DNA from: Halichondria panicea
Taxonomy: Eukaryota; Porifera; Demospongiae; Suberitida; Halichondriidae
Assembly: GCF_963675165.1 (NCBI RefSeq)
Contig: NC_087382.1
Coordinates: 6,744,315-6,808,314, forward strand
Length of the DNA stretch: 64,000 nucleotides
Direction of reading: 5' to 3'
How positions within the stretch are numbered: the stretch's first letter is position 1; every line of letters begins with the position of its first letter. The notes under the pieces were generated by a model. That model saw only the letters and a program-made list of their open reading frames with translations, ran no database searches and was not told where the DNA came from. Both the position numbers and the translations under genes were made by a program. Shown here piece after piece: positions 56,743 to 64,000 of the stretch.

Positions 56743-57281
56743 ATCTCAGGTACATTAAGGACTGGGACCAGCAATTATTGTTGATTCAGCGAAAACGAAG
56801 CTCCGCCCACGATTTTTACTATCAATTGTGCAGTAAAAATGGAGTTTTACTGCTCTAATCTTTAGCTCAAATTCCGGAGCGTCAAACCTTAGTTTAAGTG
56901 TTTACTTTTTAGTGCAGTAGTTAGTTCAAAGCTATATGCAGGCACTACCGTTAGCGCCTAACAGTGGGATCAATGAAAAGTAAGTTATTAGCCTTTACAT
57001 GCAAAATATTAAGCTTAAAAAGTACTTTATTTAGAAAATCTCACCTTTAGCTGATCCCACTGTTAGGCGCTAACGGTAGTGCCTGCATATAGCTTTGAAC
57101 TAACTACTGCACTAAAAAGTAAACACTTAAACTAAGGTTTGACGCTCCGGAATTTGAGCTAAAGATTAGAGCAGTAAAACTCCATTTTTACTGCACAATT
57201 GATAGTAAAAATCGTGGGCGGAGCTTCGTTTTCGCTGAATCAACAATAATTGCTGGTCCCAGTTCTTAATGTACCTGAGAT
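56743..57281. mobile_element. Foldback element with ~230-bp near-identical arms
   Basis: The left arm 56743-56972 (ATCTCAGGTACATTAAGGAC ... AACAGTGGGATCA) is the reverse complement of 57053-57281. Reading both through I see a mismatch at GGACTGGG/GAACTGGG and almost no other change. The spacer is about 80 bp. No ORF. Such identity implies a very recent insertion or gene conversion between arms. A transcript would form a long double-stranded hairpin. Confidence 0.92.
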
Positions 57282-57329
57282 AGGTACCAGCTAGTCAAAG
57301 CACTGTCAATCCCAACAGCATTTGCATCA

Positions 57330-57560
57330 CCACTTTCATTGGGTGCACCTTCTTGGTATCTTCCATAGTGTCATTGGGTGCACTTGTTCAGTATCGTGTC
57401 ATTGGGTGCACCTTCTTGGATTACAGCTTGTTCGTGTCATTGGGTGCACCTTCTTGCTTGTTCAGTATCTTCCATAGTGTCATTGAGTGCACCTTCTTGG
57501 ATTGCAGCTTGTTCAGTATCTTCACCTTTTTGGATAGCAGCTTGTTCAGTATCTTTCTAT
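57330..57560. repeat. Imperfect ~51-bp and shorter tandem repeats
   Basis: TGTCATTGGGTGCACCTTCT, TGGATTACAGCTTGTTCAGT and ATCTTCCATAG recur five times or so with deletions. On the minus strand they read as (M)EDTEQAxIQEGAxNDT units of 17 residues, so they may derive from a coding repeat of a retroelement. Confidence 0.7.
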
Positions 57561-57561
57561 A

Positions 57562-58271
57562 GATTGACTATTGAAAATAGATCTAGGTGGCTAAATTGTC
57601 CAGCTGTAAGATCAAGAAGACCTAGCGCTGGATTTTATGGGGGTCCTCAAAACCCGTGAATCTGGCACCTGGGGGTCCCCTGCTTTTGGGGGTGGGAAAT
57701 CTGGGGGTGCCCATTTCACTTCTACACCGGTAATGAATATGAACACATTCGTACATCATATACACAAATGTTGTCAACCAAATAACAATTTGACTATGTT
57801 CTGTGTCACAACAGCACACAGCTATTGTACAATGTATGTTGTTATTATTATATACTATATTTACTATTCTATATTCTATATTTACGAGTTCAAGCAAAGA
57901 CAATTGAAAAATAGTTTGTACTAATAACATAACACAAATTCACTCTAGACTCCTACTATTGTCAAATTTATTTACGTAACAACGTTATACTGTCAGTCAC
58001 GAGTTGTCACAGAAACAAATATAGCATAATTATTATAGTCATTTCATATACATACACAAATAATTACATTCAAATTCAAGTGCATCACTCCAGTTCAAAC
58101 AGTTCTCCAGTTCAAACAGTTACTCTTCAGCAAACCTAGTGATACCAGTTGCGTTTCGTCTTCTTAGATGGAACAGCGAGGCACGATTAAATTTGTGCTC
58201 TCTCTAACATGAGAGTTTGTTCTACTGCCACAAAGAACTGTTGAACGATGTCTAAACCGTATGTAACCAAG
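57562..58271. other. Unassigned sequence before the gypsy LTR
   Basis: G-rich GGGGGTCC words near 57640-57710 and AT-rich DNA after. No supported gene or element. Confidence 0.35.
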
Positions 58272-58953
58272 TGACTATATATGAGTTATTGTTATTACCC
58301 GAGGCCGTGCCGCGGCCAGCGGGTATAGTAGTCTGTTGGTTTGTTTGTCTGTTTGTTTGTTTGTCACGAGAATCTCTACTCACCTGGATGCCATAGCGCT
58401 GCGTTTGCATCATGGATAGCCTTCACACAACAATATCTTGATTTAAATAGTGGCAGATTTTGATGTTAAAGTTTCTTTGTCGAATAAAAGCGAGCAAAAG
58501 CTAAACTTGCCCGTTGGCAGCTGCTAACTACACGCGGCCTTTATTCGAGATACCCTATTTACATTGTGATTTTTCCACATGGGTTACTTACAGCTGAAGT
58601 GATCCTGTACCAGGAATAATGGAACAGGGTCACTAAGTAGAAAGCTAGAATTATCTACCTTTGCTGACTACGTATTTGCAGCTGAAGTGACATGCCATGC
58701 CTCCAGTGTTTAGCTATTGAGTTGCTGTGCTGGTCATACATGCTACATGCACTGCATTATCTGCCGGCCGAGGGTTTGCACTTTAGTGCTCTAGTTGTAT
58801 TATTCTTTAATTGTAAGGCGTGGGCCTTAGGGCTGCCACGTCATACTGTTGTCATGTGATGCCTTAGGGCAGTCTCGTGTTATAAGAATTATTAACAAAG
58901 TGATTGAGTTCAGTGGGGAGCTTTTCTGGGGCTAGCTATATAGCGAAGTTACA
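58272..58953 (+). repeat. 5' LTR of Ty3/gypsy element, with insertion
   Basis: TGACTATATATGAG to GCGAAGTTACA, same as the solo LTR at 241-408 except for about 500 bp inserted at 58297-58796 and a GGCCTTAGGGCTGCCACGTC stretch absent from the solo copy. Begins TG and ends CA as LTRs do. No 3' LTR appears in the window. Confidence 0.75.
58297..58796. mobile_element. MITE-like insertion in the LTR (ACCCGAGGCCG end)
   Basis: Starts ACCCGAGGCCGTGCCGCGG and its far part has GCCGGCCGAGGGT, giving short imperfect inverted ends; then TTTGCACTTTAGTGCTCTAG before LTR sequence resumes. Includes (GTTT)n at 58340-58361. The insertion is defined by comparison with the solo LTR. Borders are approximate. Confidence 0.6.
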
Positions 58954-58955
58954 TT

Positions 58956-58972
58956 TGGAGGTCCTGCCGAGA
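58956..58972 (+). promoter_or_regulatory. Primer-binding site of the gypsy element
   Basis: TGGAGGTCCTGCCGAGA begins 2 bases after the LTR's terminal CA. TGG complements the CCA end of a tRNA, and the length is usual for minus-strand priming. The tRNA species was not identified. Confidence 0.65.
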
Positions 58973-59018
58973 CTGACTTTCTTTGAAGAGAGTCCGTGAA
59001 GACGGAGAAGAGCTACCA

Positions 59019-60920
59019 TGGCTGGACGGACCGAACTCGAAGTCAAGGAGGAGCCATGTGCTGCTGATGGAGATAGTGTGCATGCGTGGCCTAATGCGTG
59101 GCCTAAGCCACGGGCACTACCACTGAACTCTCGGAGACTCACCTTGCGATGGGGTTTAGAACTGCCGGCTGACACCACGTAGGACGACCTGAGACAGATG
59201 ATAGATGGGAAACTGTCGGATAGTGGCAGAGAACCCATGAAGGTACAAGCGTGGCTGTTTGCTGTCCGGTTTGCTGTCCGGATGAGAACAATGTCCGGAT
59301 GATCAAGTTGAGTGATGCTGAAGTATATTTCCTGGAGATACAGATGGAGCGAGCCAGCCCAGGAAGTGCTAGAGAAAGAAGAACTTTTGTTGTCCGACTC
59401 CGAACAATGGGAGAGACAATGTGACCACCAGACCGACCGCAGGCCCTGTTCGAAGCGGAGCGCTATTTGGAAACTACGACCTGGAGCTCTGCACACTTAA
59501 GGCCCGGGTCCAGATTTCAACACCAAAATTTACACTATGTTCATTATTTGCAATATACAGTGTATGCTGCATCAAAATGATCCAAAATGAAGCTCAATGT
59601 TTTCTTTTTCCAAAAAACTAATTAGCTTAATTCAATTATGCTAATTAGTACGTGATGACGTCATGGCACTTTCAGAAAGAGAAGTGCAAATACGGCGTTG
59701 AAGATGCCAAGATCAAGCTTCAAAAACAAGGCTAGATGAACATCTCATAGCTAGGTACTAGTATCCTTGATGGGAAGAGTAGGAGTTATTGTATTCTTGA
59801 AATACACAAAATAGCCTACCTCTAGAGTGGCTGTCAGAGCTAAAGAAGCTAGCATAGCTAAGAAAGTTTTGGACATTTTTACTTCCCATCAAGGAAACAT
59901 AATCATAACAACATACTCTATCTTTTGAGGGCCTAAACAAGCTACTCTTACCTTGTTTAAGTCTGCCGCATTTGTTGCCAAAGATTATCTATAATAGTTC
60001 TAGCAGCTAGCTAAGCAAATACATTGACCTTATGACGTCACATGCAATGAATAACATTAATAAACATTATGAATCTCACTACATGATCTACATAAAATGT
60101 TGGCAATGAATAAAATTAAATTAATCTTATCAGTGCCTGACCCAGGGCCGAGCTGCGACGGGAACAGGAAACAAGGCTGTCTGTGCAGTCATCTCTCAAG
60201 GGTGAGCAGGCCATTAGCAAGGCGGATTGTGTGAAACATGAAAGAGAAAGAGTGAAAAATAAAATTATGTGGAAATTAAATTGTCAACAATAGTGTGCCA
60301 CACCAATAACTGACAGGAGAATTAGATTCTCGTCGATCCTCGCTACTGACGACCGCCGTAGGTATGGTAGAGCACCACCAGTCGACTCGTTCACCGGCTG
60401 GTTGCCTACTCTAGAGAGAGCAGCTATGTGGAACAGCAGCTGGCTGGACATCTGAGGGAGTGGAACCTGATCAGCACAGAGGATAAATCCACCTACCAGT
60501 CAGCCACCAGTGAACTCTCAAGGAGAATGGACCCTGTCCAGGATTTTAGACATGCAATCCAGAAAGAAACAGAAGCGGTAGCAGACTAAGGAGACTGGAG
60601 AGGCAGTAGCCTATGGCCGAGATGACCTAAAGTCTGAGACGCGTGAGACGATGCTGTACAGCCAGCAGGTCTGTTGTTAAGCCTTGCTTCTGTGTCTGGT
60701 TGTCAGCAGTACAAGGATGCTGCCAAACAAGAGGAGAAACGACTTGCTGACATCAAACGCAGCTTAAAGGGAAGCAGCTTAAAGGGAACACTCCAGACCC
60801 GAGCCCCAGTTCGAACCATGGCAATAAGTTCTCAGCCGACCGTAGGCGTCCGATGAAACCAAGGACCTTGACCTGCCATAATTGTGGCAGTCCCGATCAC
60901 TTCATCAGAGACTGCAAGGC
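59019..60920 (+). pseudogene. gypsy gag with zinc knuckle
   Basis: ATG at 59019 starts MAGRTELEVKEEP; DDLRQMIDGKLSDSGREPMK follows at about 59180. The charged helix ends DLELCTLK at the MITE and resumes AELRREQETRL after it. Later WNLISTEDKSTYQSATSELS, and CHNCGSPDHFIRDC (60874-60914), a CX2CX4HX4C knuckle that binds nucleic acid. Internal deletions and 12-15 bp duplications (59075-59105, 59255-59278, 60770-60800) break it. Confidence 0.75.
59501..60149. mobile_element. TTAA MITE, copy B (inverted relative to copy A)
   Basis: Begins GGCCCGGGTC after TTAA (59497-59500) and ends GACCCAGGGCC. It is the reverse complement of copy A. The right TTAA is absent: the join GACCCAG|GGCCGAG equals the expected GACCCAGGCCTTAAGGCCGAG minus 7 bp. 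The interrupted gag reads LK|AEL across the site, so insertion was at TTAAGGCC in gag. Confidence 0.88.
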
Positions 60921-60959
60921 ACCAGAGTTCTGGCAGAGGCTACAGCAATGGAAATACCA

Positions 60960-61660
60960 AGCCGCCCTATGGCATACCTGTATACGTCGGATAGTGACTC
61001 AGACGTTGACTCAGACGTTAAGTTAGTACGTGTTCCTTATGAGGGGAGCCACCCTCGTCGTAGTACAGGGCATCCCAGCGTATGGGGTAGTCGAGCAGAC
61101 ATCTCTATCAAGCTATTTAAGACAGTGACAGTGGCCCGAATGAAGAAGAGAAGTCTTAAACCGGTAGACAAGACAAGCCCATAAAGCTTGATGGGAAACT
61201 TGAGTTGGATATCGTCTTTGAAGACAAGGCTCTTGCTACTCTGAAGATGGACTCCAGTGATTAGTTGCTGTTGTCGGAGGGTCAACTAGGCATCAAGAAG
61301 CGAGGCACAGCCAAGGAGAAACCACCAGTCCGTGTGCCAGTAGTTCGAGTGAAGCTGGTGGAATCGTTGAGTGTTCCACCCCTTCGTTGCGTTCCAGCTG
61401 GAGTGGAACTAGAAGGTGAAGAAGGACTTGAAGGACCCTTTGGTCCACAGCCTGTACGATTGGAAGATTCCCTGTTTGGTGCAGTTGGTCTAAACGAAGT
61501 GTTCCATGTTGTGTTAGAGAACCATACAGGCTTTACCCAGCGAGTCGAGAAGGAGAGCCTCCGATGGAACCTCCCCAGAGTGACAATGATGTGGTGGTCC
61601 GTATGATCACTAGTGAGGATGAGCGGAGAAAGTACCTGGCCAGTATTCAAAGACAGACAC
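60960..61660 (+). pseudogene. gypsy protease and linker remnant
   Basis: VKLVRVPYEGSHP, then SRADISIK-like reading near 61090 where retropepsins have DSGADIS; a small deletion removes the catalytic D-S-G. Then KLDGKLELDIVFEDKALAT-like linker and basic RGTAKEKPPVRVPVVRV. Assignment rests on position and partial motifs. Confidence 0.5.
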
Positions 61661-61776
61661 AAGTTGTATTCACTCCTTATTGGCCAACCATTCGGTCTTC
61701 GCCCTAGACAAGGACGAGAGAGGTGAAACTAGTATGATCCATCTTTACGAACGAGACCACACCTAAGAGACAACCA

Positions 61777-62640
61777 GTGAGACGCACTCCATTTGCTGTG
61801 AGGGGTGAGGTAGCTCGTCAGTTGAGAGAGATGCAACCATCTGCTAGCCCATGGGCAAGCCCAGTGGTTCTAGTCCGGAAGAAAGATGGGACCTTACGCT
61901 TCTACATCGAATACAGGCAACTTAACTCGCTGACAAAAGCTGATACGTTCCCTCTACCTCGTATAGATGACCTGTTGGACCAGGCTAGTACTCTCGACCT
62001 CGCTTCGGGCTTCTGGCAAGTTCAAGTTCATCCTGACTCCAAGGAGAAGACTGCTTTCATCACCCACCAAGGCCTCTATCAATTCAATGTTATGTGCTCC
62101 TGCAGTGGTTGAATATTTGGGACACGTTCTCACACCAATGGGTATTCGTCCAAACCCGGAAAAGGTTAGAGCTGTACAGCAGCCCACCTCGTACTACCGA
62201 CGGTTCGTGAAAGGGTTTGCTACATGCATTGACTGAGGCCAACTGCCGGACCGCGGATTGTCAAGTATCCTTCAATGCCCTTCGATGCCCTCAAGTCGAG
62301 AATGCTCATGTCACCGGTGTTGGCTTTCCCTGATTTCTCTCTCCCTTTCACTCTGGAAACTGACGCCAGTATTAAGGGACTTGGAGCTGTACTGTCTCAG
62401 AAGGGGCAGGAGGATGGAAGGGTTCACCCTGTGGCCTATGCGAGCATACTCAGTGACAGAGTTAGAGACACTCGTGGCAGTCAAGCACTATCATGCATAC
62501 CTCTATGGACATGACGTTGTAGTCTACACAGACCATTCAGCTGTGAAAGCCGTTCTGAGTAATCCTCAGGCTAACGGGAAGCATGCAAGGTGGTGGAGCC
62601 AAGTCGTGGTATCAAGAACCTGGAGATAGTGTATCGAGCA
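61777..62640 (+). pseudogene. gypsy reverse transcriptase and RNase H, catalytic YxDD deleted
   Basis: [57 protein letters not shown]. After QFNV the frame jumps to [20 protein letters not shown], so the segment with the YxDD active site is missing. RNase H: FTLETDASIKGLGAVLSQKG (first D), YSVTELETLVAVKHYHAYLY (E), VVVYTDHSAVKAV (D). Three frames are needed. Confidence 0.82.
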
Positions 62641-63560
62641 GGGCGAGATAATGCTAATGCTAATGCTTTGTCCCGGGCCCCAGTTACCCAGCCGACATCT
62701 GACGTCGAGTTGGTCACGGATGTCCAGATAGCGACTATTGACAGCCTGGAGTGTGAGGACCTCTTACAGATCGATCTCGACCCTAATCAAGGTTGTATTT
62801 GAGTGGCGAGCAAGCTGAAGACCCTGAGTGCCAGACGTTGCTTGATTTTCTGTGAAGAAACAGCGGTCGCCAAGACCCTATTCGATGTGGTGGATGGGGT
62901 ATTGTGCTTCCTAGGCCCACGGCAAGGCAAGGCGAGTGGTCCCCAAGAGCTGTCCAAGGCTATCATAGCAGTGCGTCATTTCTCAGCGCCCAAACTTGTC
63001 AAAGCTATCGCACGACATTGGTGGTGGCTTACTGAACACTGTAGTTCCTGTCTTCAGTGTACTGCCGTTATGCCTCTGGATGCATACATCAGCCCCTACT
63101 CACACCGATCCCGATTATGGGGTTGGACATCATGGACTAACCAAAGACGAAGAATGGCAACCGTTATGTGGCGGTGTTTCAAGACTTCTTGACGAAGTGG
63201 CCCTTCGTGTTTGCGATGCCTGACCAGAAAGCTATCAGACTTGTGAGATTATTGGTTGAAGAGGTGATTCCTATCACAGGCGTGCCTGAGAGCCTACTTT
63301 CCGACAGAGGTACCAATCTCCTCTCACATCTGATGACTGGTCACATCTGATGACTGGAGTTAAGAAGCTCAATACCACTTCATATCACCCAGCCTGTGAT
63401 GGGCGATTCAATCGAACGCTGAAGACTGCTCTGAGGAAACGAGCTGTGGTGACCAGTGGGACAGATACCTCTCCGGTGTTGTGTGGGCGTACAGGATGGG
63501 CGTACAGGAATGTCCCTCACGAGTCCACGGGATTTTTCCACGGGCGAGAAGCCCTCGTTC
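62640..63560 (+). pseudogene. gypsy integrase
   Basis: AGRDNANANALSRAPV marks the RNase H/IN junction. H2C2 zinc: RHFSAPKLVKAIARHWW... HCSSCLQC. Core: GVDIM-like first-D region (63118-63140, shifted), VFQDFLTKWPFVFAMPDQKA, LLSDRGTNLLSHLM (second D), SYHPACDG and RFNRTLK (region of the E). A 17-bp duplication (TCACATCTGATGACTGG) at 63325-63358 and others break it. Confidence 0.78.
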
Positions 63561-63684
63561 CTCCTGTACGTTCCTCCTGTACGGTACGCTCACCAACTGA
63601 GGCTGCACTGCTTCCTCCCTCCCCACTCACGTTGACGTCAACGTCAATGACAAGAAATTGAATACTTCATGAATAAGGCATAGA

Positions 63685-64000
63685 TGGGATTGGAAACGGG
63701 ATCACGTGGGCATGCGAACAATCCAGGCTGCGTGCTAAATCACGCCCGTCCAGAGATACAAAGACAAGGTTTTCTCCTGTTCTAGGACAAAGGTAAAGCA
63801 CTAAAACTAGTAGCAGTCTTACCATGTAGATACTTATTATTTATTGGGACCTGTCCTATATCAGTCTGTACCTATATCTTTTTTGTTATACAAGCTACAG
63901 AATTATACAAGCTACAGAATTAGGTAAGGAATGAAATGGTGTTGAGTTGGCACTAAGAAAAGTTCACAACATGGTGATAAAATGATTCCGTACCTCTCTT
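63685..64000. mobile_element. Left part of a TIR-like element at the window edge
   Basis: GGGATTGGAAACGGGATCAC and GTG match, inverted, 33632-33655, and the first bases match the TIR at 45110. CCAGAGATACAAA matches TTTGTATCTCTGG next to the right end of the 45110 element. A 17-bp duplication (ATACAAGCTACAGAATT) lies at 63889-63923. The element runs off the window or is a fragment. Confidence 0.5.

Larger units (their letters stand above)
58954..63660 (+). mobile_element. Ty3/gypsy retrotransposon internal region, decayed
   Basis: Domain order gag, CCHC, protease, RT, RNase H, integrase is that of Ty3/gypsy. All frames are broken by deletions and short duplications. A TTAA MITE sits in gag (59501-60149). 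No 3' LTR or polypurine tract was recognised before an unrelated TIR-like sequence at 63685. Confidence 0.85.

Noticed and set aside
59312-59496. 186-aa minus ORF at 58936-59496
   Set aside because: It is antisense to gypsy gag, whose + strand reading has recognisable motifs.
1-64000. tRNA or rRNA genes
   Set aside because: No cloverleaf-like A/B box arrangement or rRNA core sequence was recognised by eye; a tRNAscan-type search would settle this.

Overview
The window looks like a repeat-saturated stretch of a metazoan genome, most likely a demosponge such as Amphimedon. The evidence is AT-rich DNA full of short ATAATTAT-type words, very short introns (often 50-60 bp) with GTAAGT/TTTCAG borders, and transposon protein families common in sponges and cnidarians. 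The species is an inference. I recognise no tRNA, rRNA or clear single-copy host gene; nearly everything readable belongs to transposable elements (TEs), many nested in one another.

Layout. 1-240 hAT transposase tail, then a solo LTR. 2439-3833 a complete 1.4 kb TA-flanked TIR element (here 'TIR1') whose pieces recur at 7.9, 12.1, 25.0, 33.0 and 45-46 kb. 4.8-5.4 kb piggyBac remnant plus a MITE. 8.2-12.1 kb CR1-like LINE, split by a 440-bp element packed with TTGCA words. 13877-21850 an almost complete 8.0 kb transposon with a 6-bp target duplication, carrying a multi-exon HECT ubiquitin ligase gene and a convergent IS3/rve-type integrase. 22981-24062 an element with 86-bp perfect TIRs. 25551-27849 a Tc1/mariner-type transposon with an extra PB1-like/SHOCT-like gene, inserted in a second HECT copy. 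28.4-30.0 kb a second convergent integrase/HECT pair. 30-34.9 kb mostly non-coding repeats. 34970-44149 one TE-encoded gene interrupted by a 5.1 kb piggyBac transposon (TTAA-flanked, itself containing a LINE) and by a TA-flanked MITE. 46.5-47.5 kb MULE remnant. 47.6-48.3 kb TTAA MITE. 48.6-49.25 kb 67-bp minisatellite. 49.5-55.6 kb three apparently intact spliced genes around a CACTA/Tnp2-type transposase. 56.3-57.3 kb integrase remnant and a near-perfect 230-bp-arm foldback. 58272-63660 a decayed Ty3/gypsy element.

How the parts relate. Most single-gene damage can be explained by later TE insertions, whose removal restores the reading frame, or by short perfect tandem duplications of 7-27 bp, often 17 bp, which occur all over the window. 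The least damaged systems are the CACTA-type trio, the HECT/integrase element, the piggyBac transposase and the Tc1/mariner element with its second gene. The most interesting biology is the recurrent carriage of ubiquitin-pathway-like and protein-interaction genes inside DNA transposon boundaries.
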